DNA of 64,000 nt from Desulfocicer sp963675955 (GCA_963675955.2 CAXXVR010000002.1:1364001-1428000); one strand, 5' to 3'; positions 17,748 through 27,618 are shown, counted from the stretch's first letter. Program-made: numbers and translations. Notes: generated by a model not told the origin, from the letters alone.

Positions 17748-20700
17748 ATGAAAGAGATAAAAAAAATAGAAAAACTGTTGAATCGGGTGATGTGTGTGGA
17801 CCGTCCCCGGTTAATCCGGGGTGTGCGTGCACTTAAAAAAAAAGCACCTGCTGCCATGGACTCGAAAAAAATGGCGGCCCAGACAGCCGGTCTGTTAAAA
17901 ACAGCCATGCGCTCCGCCGACCAGCGAGCGAACCGTCTTAAAGCCATGCCGCGCATCGTTGATTTGCCGGACCTGCCCATCACCCATAAAAAAGATGAGA
18001 TTATTCACGCCCTTAAAACTCGCAGGGTGGTGATAATTGCCGGAGAAACCGGTTCCGGTAAAACCACCCAGATTCCCAAGTTCTGCATGGAAGCGGGCAG
18101 GGGGGCTGCCGGTCGCATCGGGTGTACCCAGCCCCGGCGCATTGCCGCCATTACCGTTGCAAAAAGGCTTGCCGAAGAGTTGGGAGAGGAACTGGGCCGA
18201 TCTGTGGGATATAAAATTCGTTTTGATGACCAGTCCAGCCACAATGCCATTGTCAAGGTGATGACCGATGGGATTCTGCTTGCGGAAACCCAGAAAGATC
18301 CTTTCTTAAATGAATATGATACCCTGATAGTGGACGAGGCCCATGAGCGAAGCCTTAACATTGATTTTACCCTGGGCATTCTTCGGGACCTGGTGAAAAA
18401 ACGCCGGGATCTCAAGCTGGTCATCACCTCTGCCACCATTGACACGGAAAAATTTTCTAAAGCCTTTGATGATGCTCCGGTGATTGAGGTGTCCGGCCGA
18501 ATGTATCCGGTGGAAGTGCGCTACCTGCCGGTTAACAACCATGATGATCCGGACCAGGACGATCAGGGATATGTGGAAGCCGCCGTGGAAGCCGTGGATC
18601 GGATTCACCGTGAGTCCCGCCAGGGAGATATCCTGATGTTCATGCCCACGGAGCAGGACATCACTGAATCCATTGAATTACTGCGGGGACGTCAATATCC
18701 CGGGGTGACGGTGCTGCCCCTGTATGCCAGGCTGTCGGCCCACGAGCAGGCCCGGGTGTTTTCCCGGGGGCCGGGGCGAAAAATTGTGGTGTCCACAAAT
18801 GTGGCGGAAACCTCCCTGACCATCCCGGGCATTAAATATGTGGTGGACTCGGGTCTTGCCCGAATTCCCCATTATTCCCCCAGAACCCGCACCACGGCAC
18901 TGCCGGTGTCCCCTATTTCAAGAAGTAGTGCCGACCAGCGAAAGGGCCGGTGCGGGCGTGTTTCCAACGGTGTCTGTATCCGGCTCTATGACGAGGCGGA
19001 TTATGGATCAAGGGCATTGTTTACCTCCCCGGAAATTCTAAGAAGCAATCTAGCCGAGGTTATTCTCCGGATGATTTCCCTGGGCCTGGGGGATGTGGCT
19101 TCCTTTCCCTTCATTGACGCCCCGGCAGGAAAATCCATCAAGGATGGATTTGATACCTTGCTGGAACTTGGGGCCATCTGTCTGAAGAACGGATCTGGGA
19201 AAAAGGCCTATCGACTGACACAGAAGGGCAGGGTCATGGCAAGTATTCCCGTGGACCCCAAGCTTTCCAGAATTCTCATTGAAGCCGATGAAAGGGGATG
19301 CCTTGAAGAGGCAACCATCATTGCCTCGGCCCTTTCCATTGCAGATGTGAGACAAAGACCCCAGGATAAAACCCAGCAGGCGGATCAGAAGCATGCCCTT
19401 TTTAAAGACCCGGCATCGGATTTTATCACATTGTTGAATATCTGGAAGGCTTGCCAGGGGGCGGAACGATCGTTAAAATCCCGTACAGGGGTGAGAAAAT
19501 TTTGCAAGGAACACTATCTGTCTTTTAAACGGCTTCGGGAGTGGAAGGATATCCATGGTCAGATTCTGTCGGTGCTTCGAGAGCATGGCATTATCGGAAA
19601 AAACAGACTTTCCTTTCCCTCGGGCACAAAAGGTTTGAAATCAAAGGAATTTGAGATAGGCGGTCCGTTGTACATTGAGCTTCATAAATCCCTTTTATGC
19701 GGTTACCTTGCCAACATTGCCCATAAAAAGGAAAAGCACCTTTTCCAGGCCGCCAAGGGCCAGACGGCCATGATTTTCCCAGGCTCCGGCATCTTTAACA
19801 GGGCAGGAGAGTGGATCGTGGCCGCCGAGTTTGTGGAGACCAGTCAGCTCTTTGCCAGAACGGCAGCCAACATTGATCCCCAATGGCTGGAGGAACTGGC
19901 CGGGGATCTTTGTACCCGCACCTTTTCCGCTCCCCACTGGGAAAAAAAACGCTCAGAGGTGGTGGCCAGCGAACAGGTATCTCTTTTCGGTCTGGTAATT
20001 GTTCCGGAAAGACGGGTGTCCTATGGCCCTGTAAATCCAGAAGAAGCTGGTGATATTTTTATCCGGCATGCCCTGGTAGAGGGGGAAGTACCCCGGCGAT
20101 TTGCCTTTATGGATCATAATCAGGCTCTGATAGATGACTTGAGCAAACTGGAGGAAAAAACACGGAAGCGTGATATCCTGGCAACCGATGAGGAAATTTT
20201 TCTTTTTTATAAGGAACGTCTGGACCGGCCTTTTTTCAATCTGAAAACCTTTGCCAGATTTCTTAAAGAACGCCGGGACGATTCTTTTTTGCGCATGACC
20301 CTTGCCGATCTCCAGAAAAATGAACCGGATGCGGACCACCTTGCCTCTTTGCCCGACACCCTTGAAATGGGAACCACCCGGTTTCAGCTGGAATATGGAT
20401 TTGATCCCGGTGCAGATCATGACGGCGTTACTTTGAAGGTGCCTGCTGTGTCTGCGGACGCCGTGACAAATGCCTCTCTGGAGTACCTGGTGCCCGGTCT
20501 TTTCAAGGAAAAGGTGACGGCACTGATTAAAAATCTTCCCAAGAAGTACCGGGTGAGGCTCATGCCGGTGTCCCACAAGGCCCAGATCATTGTAAAAGAA
20601 ATGCCCCGCCGGGACCGGCCTTTATTTTCTGAACTGAGCCGATTTATTAACCAGCGTTTTGGGGTGGATGTGCCAGCATCTGCCTGGACTGATGAAGGCC

Positions 20701-21734
20701 TTGACGAACACCTTAAAATGCGGATTTCCATCCGGGATGAAAAGGATCAGGAGATTGTGGCCTCCCGGAATCGGACGGTTTTAAAAACCTTTTCAGACAC
20801 CATGGCTCCCCGGGAAGATGCTTTTGAGAAACTGTGTCACCAATTTGAGAGAGAAAATATTGTCGCCTGGACCCTGGGAGACCTGCCCGATTCCATACCC
20901 GTTGACGGGGCAGAGGGGTATACCTATGGGGTGTATCCTGCCCTGACACGGCAGGGGGACAGAGTGGATCTTCGCCTTTTTAAAAAACGGGCTGCTGCCC
21001 GGGCCGCTCACAGTGAAGGGATTCGGGCGCTTTATGAAATTGTCTATGAATCAGATATCAATGCCCTTAAAAAAGACCTGAAACGCCCAAAACACCTCAA
21101 AGCCCATGCCAGATTTCTGGGGGGGACACTATCCGTTGACAAAGCCTTGTTTAACTGTGTCATGCGCCATCTGTTCATCAGAGACATCCGAACCCAGGCT
21201 GATTTTGAAGCCCATGCCCGGCAGATTATTCCCCAGCTGTATGACATTGGTCAGAAGCTGATTGCCGAGGTGGGCCAGTTGTGTGACGCTTATGAAAACA
21301 CCCTGGATACCCTGAAGCAGATTAAGTTAAAAAGCATCAACCGGTCCCAGATGACAGCCTGGGTGGCAGAGCTCAACACCGCTGTCAGTGCCCTGGTTCC
21401 CGATGGATTCCTGGAGCTGTATGCCCTGGAAAAAATTTTCCATCTTCGGCGATATGTCACAGCCATTGCCATCCGTGCCCAGCGGGGAATGGTGGATTTT
21501 GTCCGTGACCAGCAAAAGGCCCAGGCTGTGGAAAAATATACCACCCGGCTGGATGCCATGTTAAATACCCTGACCATGGAGTCCTCCCGGGAAAAAGCTG
21601 ATGCCATTGAGGATTTTTTCTGGATGATTGAGGAGTACAAGGTTTCGCTGTTTGCCCAGGAGTTGAAAACCCCGGTGAAGATATCCCCCAAACGGCTGGA
21701 TGAACGTTGCCGAGCTATATCGCTAATGGTCTAA
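17748..21734 (+). CDS. hrpA: ATP-dependent RNA helicase HrpA
   Basis: DEAH-box RNA helicase, cytosolic; family members remodel RNA and rescue stalled ribosomes. Walker A GETGSGKTTQIP is near residue 98, VDEAHERS near residue 196, the SAT motif TSATIDTEKF follows, and motif VI is QRKGRCGRVSNG. The winged-helix and OB-like regions and the long HrpA-specific C-terminal domain make up the remaining ~700 residues; 1328 residues matches full-length HrpA (about 1300). The ATG at 17748 has no Shine-Dalgarno and is almost at the predicted transcript start, but the N-terminus from this codon aligns with the usual HrpA beginning. It converges with the glycosyltransferase gene, 2 bases away. Confidence 0.95.
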   Translation: MKEIKKIEKLLNRVMCVDRPRLIRGVRALKKKAPAAMDSKKMAAQTAGLLKTAMRSADQRANRLKAMPRIVDLPDLPITHKKDEIIHALKTRRVVIIAGETGSGKTTQIPKFCMEAGRGAAGRIGCTQPRRIAAITVAKRLAEELGEELGRSVGYKIRFDDQSSHNAIVKVMTDGILLAETQKDPFLNEYDTLIVDEAHERSLNIDFTLGILRDLVKKRRDLKLVITSATIDTEKFSKAFDDAPVIEVSGRMYPVEVRYLPVNNHDDPDQDDQGYVEAAVEAVDRIHRESRQGDILMFMPTEQDITESIELLRGRQYPGVTVLPLYARLSAHEQARVFSRGPGRKIVVSTNVAETSLTIPGIKYVVDSGLARIPHYSPRTRTTALPVSPISRSSADQRKGRCGRVSNGVCIRLYDEADYGSRALFTSPEILRSNLAEVILRMISLGLGDVASFPFIDAPAGKSIKDGFDTLLELGAICLKNGSGKKAYRLTQKGRVMASIPVDPKLSRILIEADERGCLEEATIIASALSIADVRQRPQDKTQQADQKHALFKDPASDFITLLNIWKACQGAERSLKSRTGVRKFCKEHYLSFKRLREWKDIHGQILSVLREHGIIGKNRLSFPSGTKGLKSKEFEIGGPLYIELHKSLLCGYLANIAHKKEKHLFQAAKGQTAMIFPGSGIFNRAGEWIVAAEFVETSQLFARTAANIDPQWLEELAGDLCTRTFSAPHWEKKRSEVVASEQVSLFGLVIVPERRVSYGPVNPEEAGDIFIRHALVEGEVPRRFAFMDHNQALIDDLSKLEEKTRKRDILATDEEIFLFYKERLDRPFFNLKTFARFLKERRDDSFLRMTLADLQKNEPDADHLASLPDTLEMGTTRFQLEYGFDPGADHDGVTLKVPAVSADAVTNASLEYLVPGLFKEKVTALIKNLPKKYRVRLMPVSHKAQIIVKEMPRRDRPLFSELSRFINQRFGVDVPASAWTDEGLDEHLKMRISIRDEKDQEIVASRNRTVLKTFSDTMAPREDAFEKLCHQFERENIVAWTLGDLPDSIPVDGAEGYTYGVYPALTRQGDRVDLRLFKKRAAARAAHSEGIRALYEIVYESDINALKKDLKRPKHLKAHARFLGGTLSVDKALFNCVMRHLFIRDIRTQADFEAHARQIIPQLYDIGQKLIAEVGQLCDAYENTLDTLKQIKLKSINRSQMTAWVAELNTAVSALVPDGFLELYALEKIFHLRRYVTAIAIRAQRGMVDFVRDQQKAQAVEKYTTRLDAMLNTLTMESSREKADAIEDFFWMIEEYKVSLFAQELKTPVKISPKRLDERCRAISLMV

Positions 21735-21736
21735 TT

Positions 21737-22588
21737 TTAATGGGGATAACGGATGGATAGTGTGGCTCCACGATTCAGAAACGCCTGTCCCTCATCGTGT
21801 TTTCCCCGTTTGATACATCCCTGGGCATAAATGATATATTTCTTTTTCAGAACGTCCAGGGTGGCACTGCGCTGTTTGGGGTTCAGTACACCGGATTTAA
21901 GCAGCCCCTCCATGGACATGATTCGGTAAAGATCCAGGGAATGGGCCGATGACAGCTGGTCTTTATGTCCTCCATGCTTTATTGTGCAGGGTTTGTCCAC
22001 CAGGTAAATGGGCATGTCCGTGGTAGTTCTTAACCAGAGGTCATAGTCTTCGCAGGCGGGCAGGTCTTCATTAAAAAACCCCTTGATATCAAAGAACTCC
22101 CGACGCATCATCACCGCAGAAGGACTGACCAGGCACAGCTTCAGGGATGGTTCGAAAATCATTCCCGATGGTTTTTTATGTTTGAATTTTGGGTTTACCC
22201 GCTTGCCCTTTCTGATCCAGATTTCTTCTGTCTGGCAGATCATGGCTTCGGGGTGCTGATTAAAAAAGTCCATCTGACAGGCAATTTTATCCGGTGTCCA
22301 CTGGTCGTCGGAGTCCAAGAAGGCCACAAATTGACCGTTGCTTTTTTTTATCCCTACATTTCTTGCGGCGCTGACTCCGCTGTTTTTTATGCTTAGAAGG
22401 GTGATTTTTTCCAGATGGGGTTCAAGTAATTCGGTGGTGTTGTCCGTGGAGCCATCATCCACCACTATAATTTCCAGGGCGGTATAGGTCTGTTCCAGAA
22501 CTGAGGCAAGGGCTCGGATGATGGCCCAGCCCCGGTTATGCGTAGGAATAATGGCGGTGACCAGAGGGGGATTTATTTGTGCATTCAT
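21737..22588 (-). CDS. Family 2 glycosyltransferase
   Basis: GT-A fold transferase that moves a sugar from a nucleotide-sugar donor. The N-terminal motif is VTAIIPTHNRG. EIIVVDDGSTDNT and the metal-binding FLDSDDQW (DxD type) are intact. The acceptor region has PACEDYDLWLRT, with the ED motif typical of inverting GT2 enzymes. 283 residues with no membrane helix, so it is probably cytosolic. It lies upstream of nothing related; aroQ follows divergently in function but on the same strand further right. Acceptor and sugar unknown. Confidence 0.9.
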   Translation of the reverse strand: MNAQINPPLVTAIIPTHNRGWAIIRALASVLEQTYTALEIIVVDDGSTDNTTELLEPHLEKITLLSIKNSGVSAARNVGIKKSNGQFVAFLDSDDQWTPDKIACQMDFFNQHPEAMICQTEEIWIRKGKRVNPKFKHKKPSGMIFEPSLKLCLVSPSAVMMRREFFDIKGFFNEDLPACEDYDLWLRTTTDMPIYLVDKPCTIKHGGHKDQLSSAHSLDLYRIMSMEGLLKSGVLNPKQRSATLDVLKKKYIIYAQGCIKRGKHDEGQAFLNRGATLSIRYPH

Positions 22589-22637
22589 GGGAAAAACCTG
22601 TTTTTTGGGGGTATTATCAGTACAAGATGTATATTAA

Positions 22638-23075
22638 CTACCGCAATATCTGTGCAAGAGCCCTTAATCCAAGAAGGTAACTGTTTACGCCAAATCCACT
22701 GATCTGACCTTTGGCCACGGGGGCCACAACAGAAAATTGCCTGAATTTTTCCCTAGAATGGACATGGGACATGTGAACCTCCACAATGGGTATATTCAAA
22801 ATTGCCAGGGCATCCTGCAGGCCATAACTGTAGTGGGTCCATGCACCGGGATTGATCAGAATCCCGTCCATGTCATTTTGATGGGCTTCATGGATTTTTT
22901 CCACCATCTCACCTTCGTGGTTTGTCTGAAAACAGGTGATGTCAAGTTCAAGTTCCCGGGCAAGCTGGTTTAACTGATCATTGATACCATCAAGGGTGAT
23001 GCTGCCATACTGCTTTTGATCCCGTTGTCCGAACATATTTAAATTAATACCATGAAGAACGATTATTTTTTTCAT
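22638..23075 (-). CDS. aroQ: Type II 3-dehydroquinate dehydratase
   Basis: Third step of the shikimate pathway: dehydration of 3-dehydroquinate to 3-dehydroshikimate. 145 residues from ATG 23075 is the exact family length; an in-frame start at 23111 would add 12 residues. Motifs include HGINLNMFGQRD (usual form HGPNLNLLGxRE), FQTNHEGE, INPGAWTHYSYGLQDAL and VEVHMSHVHSREKFRQFSV. The catalytic tyrosine is in KQYGSITL and the histidine in VHMSHVHSRE. The proline of the first motif is replaced by isoleucine, and leucines by methionine and phenylalanine. These are mild departures that do not touch catalytic residues. Confidence 0.92.
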   Translation of the reverse strand: MKKIIVLHGINLNMFGQRDQKQYGSITLDGINDQLNQLARELELDITCFQTNHEGEMVEKIHEAHQNDMDGILINPGAWTHYSYGLQDALAILNIPIVEVHMSHVHSREKFRQFSVVAPVAKGQISGFGVNSYLLGLRALAQILR

Positions 23076-23417
23076 TTTATTCTCTGCTTGAATGATTGGG
23101 TTTGGGTGCACAACATGGGTCGCCGATGGTCCTGGGCCGGACCGGTTATACGTTGGGAGCTAAATAATGCTGTTTTTATCATTTAACGGGTCCGTGGGGC
23201 AAGAGCCTGACCCCCTTTCCCGCATGGTTCGCCTTATGATCAAGCCCAAAATGATCCTCGGCTGAAAGGTTGCTAATCTATGCATTTTTTGCTCGATCGT
23301 CAAGTCGTTTTTATAGTATTTTCAATATGATGTGGTGTGAATCCTGGTGATTTTACCATGTTTTGTTCTCCCCACCGCACGGGGACATTGTCTCCCAGAC
23401 CAAAATTCAGGTATTCC

Positions 23418-23446
23418 TTGACTTAATCAGTAAAATCAAATATATG
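23418..23446 (+). promoter_or_regulatory. Probable promoter of korDABC
   Basis: TTGACT at 23418-23423, a 17-base spacer, and TATATG at 23441-23446. The leader to the korD start codon would be about 175 bases. Confidence 0.5.
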
Positions 23447-23470
23447 CATCAAAATGTGTGAAAGCGCAGG

Positions 23471-23522
23471 ATTCATTTTATGAATAATATTCCTATCTGA
23501 TGGATTAAATGAATTTTATTCA
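23471..23522. promoter_or_regulatory. Two palindromes in the kor leader
   Basis: ATTCAT-TTT-ATGAAT at 23471-23485 is a perfect 6-3-6 inverted repeat, and TGAAT-TTT-ATTCA at 23510-23522 is a 5-3-5 one. Both share the TGAAT/ATTCA half-site with the fadN operator. Their spacing of 39 bases suggests binding of two dimers. Confidence 0.5.
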
Positions 23523-23627
23523 ATTAAAAAAATTTAATCTGTTGCATGGAATGCCGGGACAGTGTGGTTTCGGATTCCATACTTATTAATGCCATAAAAT
23601 GGCATGGACAGACACCAAGAGGAGTGT

Positions 23628-23846
23628 ATGGCAAGGCTTAAACTAAAGGAACATGTGATAAACAGAGACTGGTGCAAGGGCTGTGGAATCTGCGTGGATT
23701 TCTGCCCCAGACAGGTTCTTGAACTTGATTCCAAGGAAAAAGTTATTGCAGCAAGACCAGAGGATTGCATCTGCTGTAAATTATGTGAATTAAGGTGCCC
23801 TGATCTTGCAATTGAGGTGCTTACAGACCAGGATGATAAAAAATGA
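23628..23846 (+). CDS. korD: 2-Oxoglutarate:ferredoxin oxidoreductase, ferredoxin-like delta subunit
   Basis: 72-residue di-cluster ferredoxin with CKGCGICVDFCP and CICCKLCELRCP, each binding a [4Fe-4S] cluster. It passes electrons from the catalytic KorAB core to ferredoxin. The start ATG 23628 follows AAGAGGAG at ideal distance; an earlier ATG at 23604 is less likely. It is the first gene of korDABC and its stop overlaps the korA start (ATGA). Confidence 0.9.
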   Translation: MARLKLKEHVINRDWCKGCGICVDFCPRQVLELDSKEKVIAARPEDCICCKLCELRCPDLAIEVLTDQDDKK

Positions 23847-24991
23847 CTGAAAAAATAAAATTTGTCCAGGGAAATGAGGCATGTGTTGAAGGGGCGCTGT
23901 ATGCAGGTGTGGATTTTTTTGCAGGCTACCCCATTACCCCGTCCACGGAAATTGCAGAGGTGTTGTCCAAACGTCTGCCGGAAAGAGGTGGAAAATTTAT
24001 CCAGATGGAGGATGAAATAGCCTCCATGTGCGCTATCATCGGAGCATCATTAACCGGTCATAAGGTGATGACTGCCACCAGTGGTCCGGGATTTTCCCTG
24101 AAGCAGGAGGCACTCGGGTACGCCTGCATGGCCGAAATTCCCTGTGTAATCGTCAATGTCCAGCGTGGGGGACCATCCACAGGTAATCCCACCCATGTCA
24201 GCCAGGGGGACATCAACCAGGCCAGGTGGGGAACCCACGGGGATCATTCCATCATTGCCCTGACCGCCTCAAATCACCAGGATGTGTTTGCCATGACCGT
24301 GGATGCCTTTAACATGGCAGAAACCTATCGCACCCCGGTGGTACTCCTCTTTGATGAAGCCGTGGGTCACATGCGTGAAAAGCTGACGATTCCCGAAGCC
24401 GGAGAAATTCCCCGGGTGGATCGTTTAAGAACATCCCTCGGTAAAGGGGTTGATTATCATCCCTACCTGCCAAGGGAGGACGGTCGTCTTCCCATGTCCG
24501 ATTTTGGTGGGGATCATCGCTATAATGTAACGGGTCTGTTCCATGATATGTGGGGATTTCCTTCCAACAATCCCAAGGTGGTCAGCGGACTGCTCCACCA
24601 TCTCAACGATAAAATTGAAAATAATGTGCACAATATTACCCGGTATAAAGAACATTTCATGGATGATGCCGAGTATGTCCTCATCTCCTATGGAGCCTCT
24701 GCCCGATCCGCCATCCACATTGCCACCAACCGGCGGGCCCGGGGAGAAAAAATGGGGGTTCTGGAGTTACAGTCCATCTGGCCCTTTCCCGAAGCCATGG
24801 TCCGGGAAAAATGCGCCAATGCCAAAGCCGTTCTGGTGGTGGAGATGAACATGGGGCAGGTGATGCGCCATGTAAAGGCTGCCGTGGATAGACCGGAAAA
24901 TGTATTTCTTGTGAACCGTATAGATGGAAAATTGATCACACCGACGGATATTAAGTCGCTCCTTCGGGTTATCCAGGGAAGGGGGGTGTAA
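23843..24991 (+). CDS. korA: 2-Oxoglutarate:ferredoxin oxidoreductase, alpha subunit
   Basis: Pyrimidine-binding half of the thiamine-diphosphate enzyme that decarboxylates a 2-oxoacid to acyl-CoA and reduces ferredoxin. Signatures: FAGYPITPSTEIAE near the N-terminus, TSGPGFSLKQE, and the phosphate-side region VQRGGPSTGNPT. 382 residues is normal for the KorA type, which lacks the fused gamma domain. 2-Oxoglutarate is the likely substrate because the subunit set and order (DABC) match Kor rather than pyruvate or indolepyruvate enzymes; the sequence alone cannot exclude another 2-oxoacid. Confidence 0.93.
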   Translation: MTEKIKFVQGNEACVEGALYAGVDFFAGYPITPSTEIAEVLSKRLPERGGKFIQMEDEIASMCAIIGASLTGHKVMTATSGPGFSLKQEALGYACMAEIPCVIVNVQRGGPSTGNPTHVSQGDINQARWGTHGDHSIIALTASNHQDVFAMTVDAFNMAETYRTPVVLLFDEAVGHMREKLTIPEAGEIPRVDRLRTSLGKGVDYHPYLPREDGRLPMSDFGGDHRYNVTGLFHDMWGFPSNNPKVVSGLLHHLNDKIENNVHNITRYKEHFMDDAEYVLISYGASARSAIHIATNRRARGEKMGVLELQSIWPFPEAMVREKCANAKAVLVVEMNMGQVMRHVKAAVDRPENVFLVNRIDGKLITPTDIKSLLRVIQGRGV

Positions 24992-24992
24992 C

Positions 24993-25802
24993 ATGAGTGT
25001 AAAAGATTATATCAGGGAACGGTTTTTTCCCCACATGTGGTGCCCGGGATGTGGGCATGGAACCATCTTGAATTGCCTTTTGCGGGCCGTTGATCAGCTG
25101 CAGCTGGACAAAAAAGATCTTGTGATGACCTCTGGTATCGGTTGTTCCGCCCGAATTTCAGGATATGTGGATTTTCATTCCCTTCACACCATCCACGGCA
25201 GGGCACTTGCCTTTGCCACTGGAGTAAAGCTCAGCAAGCCCGAACTTAAACTCATCGTTCCCATGGGGGACGGCGATGCACTTGCCATTGGAGGTAATCA
25301 TTTCATCCATGCGGCAAGGCGAAATATCGACATGACCGCCATTGTCATGAACAATCGGATTTACGGCATGACCGGCGGACAGTTCTCTCCCCTGTCGGGT
25401 CCCGGTAAAAAAGCCACCACTGCTCCCTATTCCACCATTGACAGTGCCTTTGATGTGGTCAAGCTGGCCACGGCTGCCGGCGCTTCTTTTGTGGCCCGGG
25501 CAACAACATACCATGTTCTTGAGACCGTTGATATCCTGAAAAAAGCCATTGAACACAAAGGCTTTTCCGTTGTGGAAATTCTCTCCCAGTGCCCCACCCA
25601 TTATGGGCGGAAAAACAAGGAGGGCAACGCCTCCCAGATGCTGGAATTCCAGAAAAATACAACGGCAAAGATCGGTTCCAAGGCCCTTGATGCCAATCCC
25701 TTACTCATTCCCCGGGGCATATTTGTGGATACGGATGCACCTGAGTATTGCCAGGAGTATGATAAAGTGATTGAAAGGGCCATGAAGGGGAGGAAACAAT
25801 GA
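24993..25802 (+). CDS. korB: 2-Oxoglutarate:ferredoxin oxidoreductase, beta subunit
   Basis: Thiamine-diphosphate-binding subunit. WCPGCGHGTI binds near the cofactor and an Fe-S centre, GIGCSARI is typical, and GDGDALAIGGNH with NRIYGMTGGQ forms the Mg-ThDP motif (GDG...NN). 269 residues. The start ATG is 1 base after the korA stop and preceded by GGAAGGGGGG. Expected to form the catalytic heterodimer with KorA. Confidence 0.94.
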   Translation: MSVKDYIRERFFPHMWCPGCGHGTILNCLLRAVDQLQLDKKDLVMTSGIGCSARISGYVDFHSLHTIHGRALAFATGVKLSKPELKLIVPMGDGDALAIGGNHFIHAARRNIDMTAIVMNNRIYGMTGGQFSPLSGPGKKATTAPYSTIDSAFDVVKLATAAGASFVARATTYHVLETVDILKKAIEHKGFSVVEILSQCPTHYGRKNKEGNASQMLEFQKNTTAKIGSKALDANPLLIPRGIFVDTDAPEYCQEYDKVIERAMKGRKQ

Positions 25803-26344
25803 AAAGAAGCAGATTGATTTTTTCAGGTTCCGGGGGCCAGGGTGTTATCACCGCCGCCATTATTCTGGCCGAAGCCGCCGTGATCCATGAAGGAAAAAAT
25901 GCCACCCAGTCCCAGACCTATGGGGCCGCAGCCCGGGGAGGTTCCACCCGCAGTGATGTAATCATCTCCGATGGTGAAATCATGTTTCCCGAGGTCAACC
26001 AGGCCAATGTTCTGGTGTGTCTCACCCAGGAAGCTTACGCTACATATAAGGATATGGTGCGCCCCGGAGGTATAGTTATCACCGATTCCCGGTTTGTGAC
26101 CATCACCAAAAAAGTGGATGCCAGGCAGATTGAACTGCCCATGTATGAGACGGTGATGAAAGAAATCGGAAAACCCATTGTGTTTAATGTATGCATGCTT
26201 GGTGCCGTCCTTGGTGTGACAGAGATTTTGAAGCCACCGTCAGTGATGGCTGTTCTGAAAACAAGGGTACCTGCAGATTTTATTGAAATGAACCAGAAAG
26301 CCCTGGATCTTGGCATGGAGCTTGGGGCCCTGCGCGTAAATTGA
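25799..26344 (+). CDS. korC: 2-Oxoglutarate:ferredoxin oxidoreductase, gamma subunit
   Basis: 181 residues; the gamma domain that helps bind CoA and stabilises the complex. Motifs: SGSGGQGVITAA near the N-terminus and QSQTYGAAARGGSTRSDV, characteristic of 2-oxoacid:ferredoxin gamma subunits. The start overlaps the korB stop (ATGA), so the four kor genes are translationally coupled. Its own stop overlaps the TTG start of the broken MFS gene. Confidence 0.94.
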   Translation: MKRSRLIFSGSGGQGVITAAIILAEAAVIHEGKNATQSQTYGAAARGGSTRSDVIISDGEIMFPEVNQANVLVCLTQEAYATYKDMVRPGGIVITDSRFVTITKKVDARQIELPMYETVMKEIGKPIVFNVCMLGAVLGVTEILKPPSVMAVLKTRVPADFIEMNQKALDLGMELGALRVN

Positions 26345-27482
26345 ACCCTTTGAAATTAATACTGGGGTCCCATTATTTTGTTTATTTTGGGACCCTTGGC
26401 ATTTTCCTTCCCTATTTTAACCTGTTTTGCCACCATCTGGGTTTTTCAGGAATGCAGATTGGTGTGCTTTCCACTGTGAAAACCGCTGGAGTGGTTATTT
26501 TTCCTATCCTGTGGGCCATGGCTGCAGATAAGTTCAATGCCCGGAAATCCATTCTGGTGTGCTGTTCCCTGGCAAGTGCCCTGGTGTGGTGTTTTTTCTT
26601 CTTTTCCCGGGAATTTTTCCCCATTCTGCTCCTTCTGGCAGTACACTCCATATTTTTTTCTCCCCTGATTGCCTTCATTGAAGCCTTTGCCATGGATATT
26701 CTGGGGGCTGAGAAGAAAAAATATGGGGCATCCGGGCCTGGGGGTCCATTGCCTTTATTTTGATGGCTGTGGGTCTGGGGCGACTCTTATCACAAACCAG
26801 CACGGATCTTATCATTCCCCTTATTCTGGTGGGCAGCCTTTTGCAGTTTGTTCTGGCATTCGGCATGCCGGCAGGCACAAGAAAGATGCGAAAGACCGTT
26901 TCCCGTGGAGCTCTGGGGCGATTCTTTTCCCTTAACACCACCCTGTTTCTTGTGGCGGCATTTTTCATGTTGGTCAGCCATGGGGCCTATTATGGCTTTT
27001 TTTCCATTTATCTTGAGGGGATGGGACATGTCACCGGGTTCACCGGTCTTGCATGGGGGCTTGCTTCCCTTGCGGAAATTGGCGTCATGGCGGGGTCAGA
27101 CCGGATTTTCCGGTATTTTCAAATTCGAAGCGTGCTGGTATTTTCCTTTGTCGCTGCTGCCATTCGCTGGTCGTTGTTGTTTTTTGCCTCCTCTGCTGCG
27201 GTGATTCTGTTTTCCCAGCTGCTCCATGCCTTCAGCTATGGAGCCTTTCATGTGGCAAGTATTCTGGCCATTGAAAGGCTGTCCCCCGAAGGTGGAAAAA
27301 CTGTGGGACAGGCGGTGAACAATGCAGTGACCTATGGTGCCGGCATGATGGTGGGCTTCTTTTTCAGCGGTCTTTTCTATGATGCCTGGGGGGGATATTT
27401 GTTTCTGGCAAGTGCCGGTGTTGCCATGGCAGGGGGCGTGTTGATGATGCATCTTTACCGGAAAAATGCCTTCTGTGAATAG
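26341..27482 (+). pseudogene. MFS transporter, interrupted by one frameshift
   Basis: Two overlapping reading frames (26341-26763 and 26760-27482) together give a 12-helix major facilitator of about 380 residues, of the LacY/nucleoside/HcaT-like type. The first frame breaks near 26724-26728, within AAATATGGGGCATCCGG. Restoring one base there (for example KYG-R-IRAWGS) joins the frames and recreates the expected family motif, with downstream helices intact. So this is a single-base deletion or a sequencing error, not an old decayed gene. It starts at TTG overlapping the korC stop and may be cotranscribed with korDABC, which would fit an organic acid substrate; that is a guess. Confidence 0.8.
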
Positions 27483-27546
27483 TCAACATCCCCTGGGCTA
27501 AAGACCCAGTGGGCTGTGCTGTCGCTATTTTGAGTCAGCATTTTTC

Positions 27547-27618
27547 ATATAACGGTCATGTCCTGTCGGACACAACGAATATTGAAAATGCTATCATGCC
27601 GCTCCCGACGGGCTGATC
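27547..27618 (+). repeat. Dispersed intergenic repeat family C, copy 2
   Basis: About 72 bases matching the copies at 2969-3040 (inverted) and 29346. The core reads CATGTCCTGTCGGACACAAC and continues GAATATTGAAAATGCTATCATGCC. It lies in the 199-base gap before the panP-like gene. Confidence 0.7.

Larger units (their letters stand above)
23076..23627. other. Intergenic region upstream of korDABC and aroQ
   Basis: 552 bases. The left part, about 23100-23260, has GC-rich palindrome-like debris with ACAACATGGG, weakly like repeat family B. The right part, about 23400-23530, is AT-rich and holds the kor promoter and two palindromes. Confidence 0.6.

Noticed and set aside
26341..26763. A separate 140-residue membrane protein
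   Set aside because: It is the N-terminal part of the frameshifted MFS gene; its last residues are frame-shifted nonsense.
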